Notes: generated by a model from the sequence alone, not told the origin. Numbered from the stretch's first letter, positions 1 through 8,276 are shown. The stretch is 64,000 nucleotides of DNA from Neorhizobium lilium (GCF_004053875.1 NZ_SBIP01000003.1:124001-188000), one strand, 5' to 3'. A program made the numbers and translations.

Positions 1-797
1 GTCTTCGGCAGTGCCAGGTAGAAATCGGCAAGCTTCTTCGTCCACTCCTGGCCAAGCCCGTTGCGCACAACGACCGGGCCGTTCGGGATAAGCGGTGAGC
101 GCCAGACTTCGATCAGCTTGTTGGGGTCGATAGAACCCTTGGCAACAACCTTGTGGAAGGTCCCGGAGGTGAAGCCGTCCTTGAAATCGCCGATGCCCGA
201 CGAATCGTCCACGGCAACATCGACCTTGCCGTCATAGGCAGCGAGCAGGTTATTTTCGTGACCGCCGTTGAACTGCGTCGAGGCGAAGAACTTCTCGTTG
301 GGCTCACCCGTGGTCTTCGGGATCTGTGTCAGCGGGATCAGATAGCCGGAAGTGGAGTCCGGATCGGCGTAGCCAAGCTTCTTGCCCTTGGCATCCTTGA
401 TCGACTTGATGCCGGAGGACTTCAGCGCCAGGCCGATCGAGTAGTAGCCGGTCGAACCGTCCTTCTGCTGCGTCGTCAGGATAGGCGTAACGGCCTTGGG
501 GTCCTTCAGGGAAACGGCAGCATAGCCGGAAGCGCCGAGGCTGGCGACGTCGAGAGTGCCGCCGAGCAGGCCCTGGATCACGCCGTCATAGTCGGCAGCC
601 GGGAAGAGCGAAACCTTCTCGAAGCCGAATTCCTTTTTCAGGTGGTCGGATAGGCAGGCATAGTTGCGCAGGCGGTCGGCTTCGTTCTCGCCGCCGAGAA
701 TGCCGATCCGCAGTTCCTTGAGGTCGGCGGCCTGAGCGGCGGCGCCGCTTGCGAGCGCGACAAGCGCGGTCGCTGCAAAAAGCATGTTCTTCAGCAT
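1..797 (-). CDS. phnD: Phosphonate ABC transporter, periplasmic substrate-binding protein (3' end outside window)
   Basis: Reads MLKNMLFAATALVALASGAA at the N-terminus, a Sec signal peptide with likely cleavage after the AAAQA stretch near residue 24, followed by KELRIGILGGENEADRL, typical of the PhnD/periplasmic phosphonate-binding family. About 265 residues are visible and the frame stays open to the left edge, so the gene is cut by the window and not broken. PhnD binds phosphonates or related phosphorus oxyanions in the periplasm and hands them to the PhnE permease, which is presumably just beyond the left edge. It lies 88 bp downstream of phnC on the same strand, with a GGAGAGAAACC ribosome-binding sequence directly before the ATG. 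Family assignment is firm; exact ligand preference is inferred. Confidence 0.93.
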   Translation of the reverse strand, partial: MLKNMLFAATALVALASGAAAQAADLKELRIGILGGENEADRLRNYACLSDHLKKEFGFEKVSLFPAADYDGVIQGLLGGTLDVASLGASGYAAVSLKDPKAVTPILTTQQKDGSTGYYSIGLALKSSGIKSIKDAKGKKLGYADPDSTSGYLIPLTQIPKTTGEPNEKFFASTQFNGGHENNLLAAYDGKVDVAVDDSSGIGDFKDGFTSGTFHKVVAKGSIDPNKLIEVWRSPLIPNGPVVVRNGLGQEWTKKLADFYLALPK

Positions 798-885
798 GGT
801 TTCTCTCCTGATTGACCGGTTTGCCCGGGGTCTTTCGTGGTGAAGACGTGTCGCCCTTTACGCGGGCTTACGATCCTGGTGCGGC

Positions 886-1743
886 TCAGGCCCTGGCGCC
901 CGCCAAGGTCCCGACAGCGGCAGATTGCAAAGCGCCGGCAGCCTGTGCCGCGGCGGGAATGTTGATGCTCGTCGAGGTCATGCTCTCGTCGATGCCGGCG
1001 CCATCCTTGTCGGAGCCGTAGATCTCGCAAACGGCCGTCGCGGTCAGCGCCGATGCCGGTCCGTCGAACACCACGCGACCGCCGGCCATGCCGATGATCC
1101 GGTCACAATAATTGCGGGCCGTGTCGAGCGTGTGAAGGTTGGTGATGACGGTAATGCCTTCGCGCTCGTTGATGTCGCGCAGCGCATCCATCACGATCTT
1201 GGCGTTGAGCGGATCGAGCGAGGCGATAGGCTCGTCGGCAAGCAGCATTTTCGGCGACTGCATCAGCGCCCGGGCAATCGCGACGCGCTGCTGCTGGCCG
1301 CCGGAAAGCGTTCCTGCAGGCTGAAGGGCGGTCTGCTCGATGCCGAGCCGTTCCAGGGCGGCAATCGCCATGATGCGCTCTTCGCGGGTAAAGATGCTGA
1401 GCATGCTCATCGCCGTCGAGCGATGGTTGAGACGCCCGAGCAGCACATTGGTCATCACGTCGAGGCGCGGCACGAGGTTGAATTGCTGAAATATCATTGC
1501 GCAGTCGCGCTGCCACCGGCGCAGCGCCGCACCCTTAAGGGCAGAAACTTCCAGTTCGCCGAAACGGATGGAACCGGAGCTGGGGTCCTGCAGGCGGTTG
1601 ATCATCCGCAGCAGCGTCGATTTACCGGCGCCGGAGCGGCCGATCACCCCGACCATCTGGCCCTGGGGGATCTCGACGGTAACTGCATCCACCGCAGTTC
1701 TGTCACCGAAACGGCGGGTCAGGTTTTTCAGTTCGAACGTCAT
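886..1743 (-). CDS. phnC: Phosphonate ABC transporter ATP-binding protein
   Basis: Cytoplasmic ATPase of the phosphonate importer. Visible in order are Walker [10 protein letters not shown] (residues 35-43), the Q-loop FQQFNLV (about 86-92), the ABC signature LSGGQQQR (147-154), Walker B LLADEP (168-173), the D-loop SLDP and the H-loop HTLD. At 285 residues it is slightly longer than usual because of an Ala/Gly-rich C-terminal tail of about 35 residues that adds no recognised motif. It is followed by phnD, so the local order is phnC-phnD, as in rhizobial phn loci. The gene lies 113 bp downstream of the transferase gene, enough for its own promoter, and a degenerate Pho-box-like repeat sits in that gap. 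Confidence 0.95.
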   Translation of the reverse strand: MTFELKNLTRRFGDRTAVDAVTVEIPQGQMVGVIGRSGAGKSTLLRMINRLQDPSSGSIRFGELEVSALKGAALRRWQRDCAMIFQQFNLVPRLDVMTNVLLGRLNHRSTAMSMLSIFTREERIMAIAALERLGIEQTALQPAGTLSGGQQQRVAIARALMQSPKMLLADEPIASLDPLNAKIVMDALRDINEREGITVITNLHTLDTARNYCDRIIGMAGGRVVFDGPASALTATAVCEIYGSDKDGAGIDESMTSTSINIPAAAQAAGALQSAAVGTLAGARA

Positions 1744-1801
1744 GCTCTCTCGCCTGTCCAGCTTCTGCGAGAGTCGAATAGCGCGCCCAGATGAACCTTG
1801 A

Positions 1802-1830
1802 ATGTCGGTTACATGTCGTTTCTATTACAT
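1802..1830 (-). promoter_or_regulatory. Candidate degenerate PhoB box upstream of phnC
   Basis: On the minus strand the segment contains three 7-mers at 11-bp spacing (ATGTAAT, ACGACAT, CCGACAT), separated by 4-bp AT-rich spacers. This spacing matches the tandem CTGTCAT-like repeats of PhoB sites, but each 7-mer matches the consensus at only 4-5 of 7 positions. It lies 59-87 bp upstream of the phnC start, in the only sizeable gap of the phn cluster. Phosphate-starvation control of phnCDE is well known in rhizobia; that this segment is the site is inference. Confidence 0.3.
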
Positions 1831-1856
1831 TTCAAAATGCCTGACGCGCCTGACGC

Positions 1857-2474
1857 TCAGGCATAACGTGACAGAAATTCTTCAGCCGACAGGGCGCGAA
1901 AATCGTCAAGCGCCGTCCGCAGCCGAGAATGGTCCCAATCCCACCAGCCAAGACGGTCCATTGCCTCTCCGGTGGCTTGTGAAAACCGCTCCCGGATGAG
2001 TTTGGCCGGGACCCCGCCGACGACCGTGTAAGGAGCAACGTCCTTGGAGACGACGGCGCCTGTGCCGATCACCGCGCCATTGCCGACCGTGACGCCGGGA
2101 AGAATGGTCGCTCCATGGCCGATCCAGGTATCGTGGCCGATGATGACCGGCTTTGCCCTGCGTGCTGCGAAGAAATTCCCCTCGTCGTCTTCCTGCCCCG
2201 GCCAGTAATCGCCGGCCCGGTAGGTGAAGTGGTGCAGCGTTGCGCGCTCCATGGGATGGTTGGTCGCGTTCATGCGCACGAAGGAAGCGATATTGGAAAA
2301 TTTGCCGATCCTGGTGTTCCAGAGATGGCCGTGCTCCATGACATAGGAATAGTCGCCGATCTCGGTTTCGCGGATACGGCAGAATTCGGCCACCTTGGTG
2401 TAGCGGCCGATCGTGCTTTCCTCCACCACCGCCGTCTCGTGAATGCTGGGCGTTTCCGAAAGTACCCGGCTCAT
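1857..2474 (-). CDS. Phosphonate-cluster hexapeptide-repeat acetyltransferase-like protein
   Basis: A 205-residue left-handed beta-helix protein starting MSRVLSETPSIHETAVVEES, with repeated [LIV]-G-x4 hexapeptides (IGRYTKVAEF, IGDYSYVMEHG, IGKFSNIAS, VGNGAVIGTGAVV) and the C-terminal PAKLIRERF typical of xenobiotic/CatB-like acetyltransferases. It matches the transferase hexapeptide family tied to phosphonate metabolism. The start is fixed by a 4-bp ATGA overlap with the phnL stop; a longer upstream reading frame only runs antiframe through phnL. The substrate is unknown. Position inside the operon suggests it modifies an aminoalkylphosphonate or a C-P lyase intermediate, but this is inference. 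Confidence 0.88.
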   Translation of the reverse strand: MSRVLSETPSIHETAVVEESTIGRYTKVAEFCRIRETEIGDYSYVMEHGHLWNTRIGKFSNIASFVRMNATNHPMERATLHHFTYRAGDYWPGQEDDEGNFFAARRAKPVIIGHDTWIGHGATILPGVTVGNGAVIGTGAVVSKDVAPYTVVGGVPAKLIRERFSQATGEAMDRLGWWDWDHSRLRTALDDFRALSAEEFLSRYA

Positions 2475-3178
2475 GCGGCGGCCCTTCGAGGCGAAAACGC
2501 GCTGACGTCGAGAATGCGGTCGGCGACGGCCTCGCGCACTTCCTCGTCGTGAAAAATGCCGAGCATCGCCACGCCTTGAGCTTTCTTGTCGGCGATCATC
2601 GACACGACCACTTTGCGGTTGGCGGCGTCGAGCGAAGCCGTCGGTTCGTCGAGCAGCAGGATGCGGTGATCGGTGATGAAGCCGCGGGCAATGTTGACGC
2701 GCTGCTGTTCGCCGCCCGAAAAAGTGGCCGGCGGCAGGTTCCACAATTCGCGCGGCAGGTTGAGCTGGGCCAGCAGTTCGGATGCCCTGTCGCGGGCTTC
2801 GGCGGCATCGACGCCTCTTGCCACCAGGGGCTCGGCCACCACGTCGACGGCCGCAACGCGGGGAACGGTGCGCAAGAACTGGCTGACATACCCCATGGTA
2901 TGGCGGCGCACTTCGAGCACGGTGCGCGGATCGACATTGGCGATATCGACAATCCGGCCCCGGTGATCGACCAGGATCTGGCCGGCATCCACGGCATAGT
3001 TGCCGTACAGCATTTTCAGGATCGAGCTCTTGCCGATGCCGGACGGGCCGCCGAGCACGACGCATTCGCCGCTTGCCACGGAGAAGTTGACATCGTTGAC
3101 GACCGGCAGCTTGAGGCCGTCGCGCAGGTGCATGGTGAAGCTCTTGAAGACTTCCGAAACGACGAGGGGAGTGGCCAT
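2471..3178 (-). CDS. phnL: C-P lyase system ATP-binding protein PhnL
   Basis: A 235-residue ABC-type ATPase with Walker A GGPSGIGKSS (43-52), signature FSGGEQQR (153-160), Walker B ILLLDEPT (173-180) and an H-loop FHD. Unlike transporter ATPases, PhnL belongs to the carbon-phosphorus lyase machinery, acting with PhnGHIJK in the cytoplasm; it is needed for the early step coupling ATP to phosphonate. It is 10 bp downstream of phnK and overlaps the transferase gene by 4 bp, so translation is probably coupled. Length and motif order fit the family with no anomaly. Confidence 0.93.
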   Translation of the reverse strand: MATPLVVSEVFKSFTMHLRDGLKLPVVNDVNFSVASGECVVLGGPSGIGKSSILKMLYGNYAVDAGQILVDHRGRIVDIANVDPRTVLEVRRHTMGYVSQFLRTVPRVAAVDVVAEPLVARGVDAAEARDRASELLAQLNLPRELWNLPPATFSGGEQQRVNIARGFITDHRILLLDEPTASLDAANRKVVVSMIADKKAQGVAMLGIFHDEEVREAVADRILDVSAFSPRRAAA

Positions 3179-3188
3179 CGGAGCGCCC

Positions 3189-3965
3189 TTATACCTGGAG
3201 AATGGAAGAAACGAGCAACTGCGTGTAGGGCTCGCGCGGGTCGTCGAGCACGCGGTCGGTCAGCCCGTGCTCGATCACATAGCCGTCCTTCATCACCATC
3301 ATCCGGTGCGACAGCAGGCGCGCGACCGCAAGGTCGTGGGTCACCACGATGGCCGCGAGGCCCAGATCGTTGACGAGGCCGCGCAGCAGGTCGAGCAGGC
3401 GCGCCTGGACCGAGACGTCGAGACCGCCGGTGGGCTCGTCCATGAACACGAGGCGCGGACCGGTGACGAGGTTGCGGGCGATCTGCAGGCGCTGGCGCAT
3501 GCCGCCGGAGAAGGAGCGGGGCTGATCGTCTATACGGTCCGTGGAAATCTCAACCCGCGTCAGCCAGTCAGTTGCCGTTTCGCGGATCTTGCCATAGTGC
3601 CGGTCGCCGATCGCCATCAGGCGTTCGCCGACATTGGCGCCGGCCGAAACCGTCATGCGCAGGCCGTCTGCCGGGTTCTGGTGGACGAAGCCCCAGTCGG
3701 TGCGCATCAGGAAGCGCCGCTCGGCTTCGCTCATGTGGTAGAGATCACGGAATTGGCCGTCGCGCATGCGGTATTCGACGCTGCCGGCCGTCGGCATAAG
3801 CCGGGTCGACAGGCAGTTGAGCAGCGTGGTCTTGCCAGACCCGGATTCGCCGACGATCGCCAGCACTTCGCCCGGCCAGAGTTCGAAGGACACGTCCTTG
3901 CAGCCGATGCGGTTGCCGTAGAATTTCGAAAAGCCGCTGACTTTGAAAAGAGGGGTATCGGTCAT
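3189..3965 (-). CDS. phnK: C-P lyase system ATP-binding protein PhnK
   Basis: A 258-residue ABC ATPase starting MTDTPLFKVSGFSKFYG. Walker A is GESGSGKTT (39-47), the signature FSGGMRQR (152-159) and Walker B LVFMDEPTGGLDVS (172 onward). In the known C-P lyase core, PhnK docks on the PhnGHIJ complex next to PhnJ. The start was chosen at the ATG that overlaps the phnJ stop by 4 bp (ATGA); an in-frame extension 26 codons upstream would run through the phnJ C-terminus and encodes an improbable Arg/Gly-rich leader. Part of the phnG-L operon. Confidence 0.94.
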   Translation of the reverse strand: MTDTPLFKVSGFSKFYGNRIGCKDVSFELWPGEVLAIVGESGSGKTTLLNCLSTRLMPTAGSVEYRMRDGQFRDLYHMSEAERRFLMRTDWGFVHQNPADGLRMTVSAGANVGERLMAIGDRHYGKIRETATDWLTRVEISTDRIDDQPRSFSGGMRQRLQIARNLVTGPRLVFMDEPTGGLDVSVQARLLDLLRGLVNDLGLAAIVVTHDLAVARLLSHRMMVMKDGYVIEHGLTDRVLDDPREPYTQLLVSSILQV

Positions 3966-4855
3966 TCCGCGGCCTCCTTGCCCAAGGGTGGATCCTGCGC
4001 CAGCATTTCTCCCACATGGCCGTGCGCGCGCCGGTCCTCGCAATTGTCGGTGTCGGAGCAGACGAACATGCGCCCGCCCTTGTCGTCCAGCACCACTTCG
4101 TCAAGATAGACGCCGTGAGCGTTGCAGAGCGCGCAGTTCTGGGAGAATGTCTGGATCTCGAACGGGTGGTCCTCGAAATCCAGGCTGACGACTTCGGTAT
4201 AGGGCGGCACGGCATAGATGCGCTTTTCGCGCCCGGCGCCGAACAGCTGCAGCGCTTCGTACATGTGCATCTTCGGATTGTCGAATTTCGGCGTCGGCGA
4301 AGGGTCCATCACGTAGCGGCTAGCAACCTTTACCGGATAGGCGTAGGTGGTGGAGATACGGCCGTGGCGGGCGATATCCTCGTAGAGCTTCACGTGCATC
4401 AGCCCGTATTCTTCCAAAGCGTGCATTTTGCGCGTTTCGGTCTCGCGCGGTTCAAGGAAGCGCAGCGGCTCGGGGATCGGCACCTGATAGACCAGAACCT
4501 GGCCTTCGCGGAGCGTCTGCTCGGGAATGCGGTGGCGGGTCTGGATGATGGTCGCATCCTGCGTATGGGTCGTGACCGCCACGTCTGCGACCTTCTGGAA
4601 GAAGGCGCGGATGGACACGGCATTGGTCGTATCGTCGGCACCCTGGTCAATGACCTTCAGCACGTCGTCTGGCCCGATGATCGAGGCCGTGACCTGCACG
4701 CCACCCGTTCCCCAGCCGTAGGGCATCGGCATTTCGCGCGAGGCGAAAGGCACCTGGTAACCCGGAATGGCGATGGCCTTCAGGATCGCGCGGCGGATCA
4801 TCCGCTTGGTCTGTTCGTCGAGATAGGCAAAGTTGTAGCTGGCGAGTTCGGTCAT
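3962..4855 (-). CDS. phnJ: Alpha-D-ribose 1-methylphosphonate 5-phosphate C-P lyase
   Basis: The radical-SAM-type catalytic subunit that cleaves the C-P bond, releasing an alkane and ribose 1,2-cyclic phosphate 5-phosphate. The cysteine pattern is C241-x2-C244-x21-C266 plus C272. The spacing, and by my count even the residue numbers, coincide with those described for the E. coli enzyme, where the first three ligate the 4Fe-4S cluster and the fourth is the thiyl-radical residue. The protein is 297 residues; the small excess over E. coli PhnJ lies at the C-terminal end (AQDPPLGKEAAE). ATGA overlaps join it to phnI upstream and phnK downstream. No catalytic residue is missing, so the lyase should be functional. 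Confidence 0.97.
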   Translation of the reverse strand: MTELASYNFAYLDEQTKRMIRRAILKAIAIPGYQVPFASREMPMPYGWGTGGVQVTASIIGPDDVLKVIDQGADDTTNAVSIRAFFQKVADVAVTTHTQDATIIQTRHRIPEQTLREGQVLVYQVPIPEPLRFLEPRETETRKMHALEEYGLMHVKLYEDIARHGRISTTYAYPVKVASRYVMDPSPTPKFDNPKMHMYEALQLFGAGREKRIYAVPPYTEVVSLDFEDHPFEIQTFSQNCALCNAHGVYLDEVVLDDKGGRMFVCSDTDNCEDRRAHGHVGEMLAQDPPLGKEAAE

Positions 4856-5955
4856 TCCGCAGCCTCCTGCATGCCGCCGTCATTGTTTCGGGTCGCGATC
4901 TCGGCCCGCATTCTGCGCACCAGGGCGAGTTCCGCCTGGAAATCCACGTAGTGCGGCAGCTTCAGGTGCTCGACGAAGCCGGTCGCCTGGACATTGTCCG
5001 AATGGGAGATCACGAATTCCTCGTCCTGCGCCGGGGCGGTGATGTCCTCCCCCAACTCCTCTGCGCGCAATGCCCGGTCCACCAGCGACATGGACATGGC
5101 CTTGCGCTCGCTCTGGCCGAAGACGAGGCCATAGCCGCGCGTGAACTGCGGCGGCGCCTTTGCCGATCCCTTGAACTGGTTGACCATCTGGCACTCGGTC
5201 ACCTTGATGCGGCCTAGCGAGACGGAGAAGCCCATTTCCGGCACGTCCATTTCCAGCTCCACCTCGCCGATGCGGATTTCGCCGACAAACGGATGATTGC
5301 GGCCGAAACCACGCTGGGTGGAATAGGCCAGCGCCAGGAGGAAGCCTTCGTCGCCACGCGCAAGCGCCTGCAGGCGAAGATCCCGCGGCATGGGAAATTC
5401 CATCGGCTCACGGGTAATATCCCCCGCCTCGTGATCGTCGGGGAACTCTCCGTCGGATTCGATCAGCCCCTCATGCGCGAGAATGTCCGAGACCCGCATG
5501 ATGTCTTCGTCGGGCGCCGGACGGCGTGCTGGCTCGTCCACCGGCAGGTCTTCCAGCAGCGACGGGTCTAGCAGCCGGTGGGTATAGTCGAAGGTCGGCC
5601 CGAGAAGCTGTCCGCCCGGCAGGTCCTTGTAGGTGGCCGAGACGCGTCGCTCCACCTGCATGCCTGCCGTATCGACCGGAACCGAAGCGCCGAAGCGCGG
5701 CAGCGTGGTGCGATAGGCCCGCAGCAGGAAGATCGCCTCGATCATGTCGCCGCGCGACTGGCGCACGGCAAGTGCCGCAAGCGCCGGGTCGTAAAGCGAG
5801 GCTTCGGCCATGACGCGATCCACCGCCAGGCCCAGCTGTTCCACGATCTGCTCGATCGTCAGGGACGGCAGGGAGCGGTCGCCGCGGCGGCGGTCGGCAA
5901 GCAGCCTGTGGGCGTTGTTGATGGCGGCCTCGCCGCCTTTGACTGCAACATACAT
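4852..5955 (-). CDS. phnI: C-P lyase core subunit PhnI (ribose 1-methylphosphonate 5-triphosphate synthase)
   Basis: A 367-residue protein starting MYVAVKGGEAAINNAHRLL, the conserved PhnI N-terminus. With PhnG, PhnH and PhnL it catalyses displacement of adenine from ATP by methylphosphonate, giving alpha-D-ribose 1-methylphosphonate 5-triphosphate. Length is close to the family norm. A CAGGAGAATAGG ribosome-binding sequence precedes the ATG, and the stop overlaps the phnJ start by 4 bp. A 61-bp gap separates it from phnH, the largest interval inside the phnG-L block. Confidence 0.95.
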   Translation of the reverse strand: MYVAVKGGEAAINNAHRLLADRRRGDRSLPSLTIEQIVEQLGLAVDRVMAEASLYDPALAALAVRQSRGDMIEAIFLLRAYRTTLPRFGASVPVDTAGMQVERRVSATYKDLPGGQLLGPTFDYTHRLLDPSLLEDLPVDEPARRPAPDEDIMRVSDILAHEGLIESDGEFPDDHEAGDITREPMEFPMPRDLRLQALARGDEGFLLALAYSTQRGFGRNHPFVGEIRIGEVELEMDVPEMGFSVSLGRIKVTECQMVNQFKGSAKAPPQFTRGYGLVFGQSERKAMSMSLVDRALRAEELGEDITAPAQDEEFVISHSDNVQATGFVEHLKLPHYVDFQAELALVRRMRAEIATRNNDGGMQEAAE

Positions 5956-6016
5956 GCCTATTCTCCTGCTCTGATCTCGTCCTGTCGCCGCGTGCGACCG
6001 TGGGTGCCGCTGCGCA

Positions 6017-6625
6017 TCACGCGGCGATTTTGGTGGTGCGGGGCAGGCAGAGGAGATCCCGGCCTGCGGTCAGGATTACATCGACGCCACGCGGAAAGAG
6101 CGCTCGGTTGTCGATCCAGAGCCGGCTGAAGCTGTCCGGCAGTCCATCGATCCAGATCTCGCGCGACTGAAGGATGCCGGGGCCGCTCAAGGTGAGCTTC
6201 TGTCCTGATCCGGCCTCTAGGCGAAGGGCCGCCACTTCCAGCACAAGCGTGGTCGAACGGTCGGGATATTCCTGGCTGCCGAGCGCAAACAGGCCGAATG
6301 AAGCGGGCGTGATACCCGGCTCCAGGAATGCAAAGCGCGCCTCCGCCTTTTCCCGCGTCAAAGGCGCGCCTGTGTGAAAGCCGATCCATTCGCCGACTAC
6401 CGACTTCCCCAGGCCGGCGCTCAGCCAGACCGGCGTCTCGTGATCGCAGAGCGTCAAGGCAATCGCGCCAGCTGCGGTCCGCAACGGCTCGGGCTGCCCC
6501 ACGTCCGTGGCAACCGTCTGGATCGTTCCCGGTCGGGCCATGCCGTCCATCAGCATCCGGAACGCGCTTTGGGATTGGAAGACGGGATGCGTAAACCCGC
6601 CGCTCAGCGCTTCGCTGTCGATCAT
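6017..6625 (-). CDS. phnH: C-P lyase core subunit PhnH
   Basis: A 202-residue protein beginning MIDSEALSGGFTHPVFQSQ, followed by the conserved RMLMDGMARPG motif of PhnH. PhnH is a subunit of the PhnGHIJ core complex with a PLP-transferase-like fold but no PLP. The start was set at the ATG overlapping the phnG stop by one base (TGATG); an in-frame extension of 41 codons would lie inside phnG. Essential for phosphonate use in known systems; no oddities seen. Confidence 0.95.
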   Translation of the reverse strand: MIDSEALSGGFTHPVFQSQSAFRMLMDGMARPGTIQTVATDVGQPEPLRTAAGAIALTLCDHETPVWLSAGLGKSVVGEWIGFHTGAPLTREKAEARFAFLEPGITPASFGLFALGSQEYPDRSTTLVLEVAALRLEAGSGQKLTLSGPGILQSREIWIDGLPDSFSRLWIDNRALFPRGVDVILTAGRDLLCLPRTTKIAA

Positions 6626-7098
6626 CAGTCTTCTCCTCGAACCATGGTGAAGAAATCTACGCGCGTTGCAGCGGTCTCTTGCGCTTTCTGCGCATCCTCG
6701 GCGGCGACGCGGATTTCGACCGGGGTAAGCAAGTTCGCCTCCACCCATTGCCGTGTCGCCTGTTCCTGCCAGAGGGCGTCGAAAACCGCTGTCAGCCGCA
6801 CCTTTTCCTTGGATGTGCCGAGCGCCTGTGCATGGCCGGCCGTGCCGGAGGAAAGCAGCACGGTCGCGCGCGTCACCGTCGCTTCGCCGAGATTGAATGG
6901 GGCACCGCCCCCACCGATGCGCCCGCGCACCATGACCAAGCCCGTTTCAGGACCACGCACCGGCCTCACGGTCGGCTTCTCGGCAAGAGCGTCCCACGCG
7001 CCCTGCAATTCTTGACCGCTCGCCTTCGCCAGCAGGCTGGCCGCGCGTTGACGGCCATGCTGTTCGGACTGCGGCATCGCTTCTTTTGCAATATCCAT
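6625..7098 (-). CDS. phnG: C-P lyase core subunit PhnG
   Basis: A 157-residue protein with the PhnG core (RPVRGPETGLVMVRGRIGGG, then GTAGHAQALG), first gene of the C-P lyase operon. A GTG six bases further upstream (7104) is also possible, but an AAGG sequence lies about 8 nt before the ATG at 7098 and only about 2 nt before the GTG, so the ATG is preferred. Its promoter region contains the 18-bp palindrome described separately, placing the operon under likely PhnF control. Confidence 0.94.
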   Translation of the reverse strand: MDIAKEAMPQSEQHGRQRAASLLAKASGQELQGAWDALAEKPTVRPVRGPETGLVMVRGRIGGGGAPFNLGEATVTRATVLLSSGTAGHAQALGTSKEKVRLTAVFDALWQEQATRQWVEANLLTPVEIRVAAEDAQKAQETAATRVDFFTMVRGED

Positions 7099-7113
7099 GA
7101 TCACAACCTTAAA

Positions 7114-7139
7114 TGTCTATTGATATAGACAACTAGACA
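7114..7139. promoter_or_regulatory. Palindromic operator in the phnF-phnG intergenic region
   Basis: A perfect inverted repeat, TGTCTAT-TGAT-ATAGACA (7114-7131), is followed one base later by a third half-site CTAGACA (7133-7139). It lies just upstream of phnG and 57 bp upstream of phnF. HutC-subfamily GntR proteins bind short AT-rich palindromes with a GTCTA/TAGAC-like core, so this is the natural candidate for PhnF autoregulation and repression of phnG-L. The repeat is seen directly; its role is inferred. Confidence 0.7.
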
Positions 7140-7195
7140 AGTTAACATAGCCGTATCGCGCCGACATAACAAGCGTATGACAAAGGGACCTGGAA

Positions 7196-7921
7196 TTGAT
7201 CGTGCAAAGGCAAAACGGCGTCGCGCTCTGGCGACAGATCGCTGATCGTATCCGGACGTCGATCGCCGATGGCAATTACGATCGGGAGGGCAAGGTGCCA
7301 CCGGAACTGACGCTGGCATCGGAATTCGGCGTGAACCGTCACACGGTCCGAAGCGCCCTGGCGGCGCTGGCGGAGGAGGGCATAGTGCGAGCCGTCCAGG
7401 GGCGCGGAACATTGATCGAACGCAAGGAGCGGATCAACTTTCCGATTTCGCGCCGGACACGCTTTACACAAGGCATAGGCGACCAGGCACGGGAGAAGGA
7501 GGGACTGCTGCTCGCTTCCTCCCAAGAAACGCCATCGCCGGATATCGCAGGGCGGCTGAAGCTTCCAGCCGGATCGAAGGTGATCCGGTTGGAAACCTTG
7601 AGAAAGGCGGACCGGCGGCCAGTGTCGCGAGCCTCGTCATGGTTTGCGGCGAACCGGTTTGGTGGAATTGCCGAGGCTTATGCGAAAACCGGTTCGATCA
7701 CGGCCGCCTTCGAGGCATTCGGGGTCAAGGATTACGTGCGCGCCGTGACGGAGATCAGCGCCGTCCACGCAGATGCCCAGGATCTTGCCGACCTGGGGCT
7801 TTCGCCCGGCGCGATCGTGCTCGTCACCCGCGCTCTCAATTGCGATATGGACGGCGCGCCGGTGCAATATTCCGTCACCCGCTTTCCCGCGGATCTGGTG
7901 CAGTTCACCATCGAGAACTGA
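7196..7921 (+). CDS. phnF: GntR-family transcriptional regulator PhnF (HTH plus UTRA domain)
   Basis: A 241-residue repressor with an N-terminal winged helix-turn-helix (about residues 8-72, core ELTLASEFGVNRHTVRSAL) and a C-terminal UTRA ligand-binding domain (about 90-235). The start codon appears to be TTG, because an AAAGGGA ribosome-binding sequence sits 7 nt upstream and no in-frame ATG is near. It is divergent from phnG and shares the palindromic operator with it. By analogy with PhnF proteins it represses the phn operon until a phosphonate-derived ligand or phosphate shortage relieves it; the effector is not known here. Confidence 0.92.
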   Translation: MIVQRQNGVALWRQIADRIRTSIADGNYDREGKVPPELTLASEFGVNRHTVRSALAALAEEGIVRAVQGRGTLIERKERINFPISRRTRFTQGIGDQAREKEGLLLASSQETPSPDIAGRLKLPAGSKVIRLETLRKADRRPVSRASSWFAANRFGGIAEAYAKTGSITAAFEAFGVKDYVRAVTEISAVHADAQDLADLGLSPGAIVLVTRALNCDMDGAPVQYSVTRFPADLVQFTIEN

Positions 7922-7930
7922 CGACGGCAG

Positions 7931-7959
7931 TTGCATAACGCCGTAAGAATAATTATGTT
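7931..7959 (+). promoter_or_regulatory. Candidate promoter of the brnTA pair, possibly leaderless
   Basis: TTGCAT (7931-7936) and TATGTT (7954-7959) are 17 bp apart and fit a sigma-70-like promoter. The -10 element ends only 6 bp before the brnT ATG (7966), and no Shine-Dalgarno sequence precedes that ATG, so the transcript may begin at or next to the start codon. Pattern match only. Confidence 0.35.
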
Positions 7960-7965
7960 TTTGTA

Positions 7966-8276
7966 ATGAACCTGAGGCGTTTCGAGTGGAACCGCAATAA
8001 GGCGGAAGCCAATGTCAAAAAGCATCGCGTCAGCTTCGAAACGGCTGTGCGCGTGTTTGCAGATCCTTTCGTCCTGATCGAACAGGACCGCGTGGAAGAG
8101 GGCGAACTGCACTGGCAGGCCCTTGGTACGGTAGATGGTTCACCGTGCTCTTGGTTGCCCACACAGTCTACGACGACGGAGAGGGCGATGATCAGCCAGT
8201 TGAAGTGATCCGTATTATTTCGGCACGTATGGCCGACCGAAAGGAAAGGCGACGATATGAGGAAGAAGAGCGCTGA
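7966..8276 (+). pseudogene. brnT: BrnT-family toxin gene with a single-base frameshift
   Basis: The first frame reads MNLRRFEWNRNKAEANVKKH, the classical BrnT start (FEW-x-x-x-K-x-x-x-N-x-x-K-H-x-V-x-F), and continues to GTVDGS near 8139. The rest of a BrnT fold (FTVLLVAHTVYDDG, then VEVIRIISARMADRKERRRY) is present in the -1 frame up to the TGA at 8274-8276. Restoring one T in the GGTTCACC stretch near 8139-8141 would give one uninterrupted reading frame of about 104 codons. BrnT is a type II ribonuclease toxin. As given, translation would end at 8206-8208 with a non-BrnT tail lacking the C-terminal His/Arg region, so the product is probably inactive. A sequencing error remains possible. Confidence 0.8.

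Noticed and set aside
1857-3065. A 402-codon minus-strand frame joining an Arg-rich N-terminus to the hexapeptide transferase
   Set aside because: The first half is phnL read in another frame; the ATGA overlap with phnL and the conserved N-terminus fix the true start at 2474.
3000-4109. Long plus-strand frame across phnL-phnK-phnJ
   Set aside because: Antisense shadow of well-supported genes; no ribosome-binding site and shadow-type composition (His/Arg/Asp-rich).
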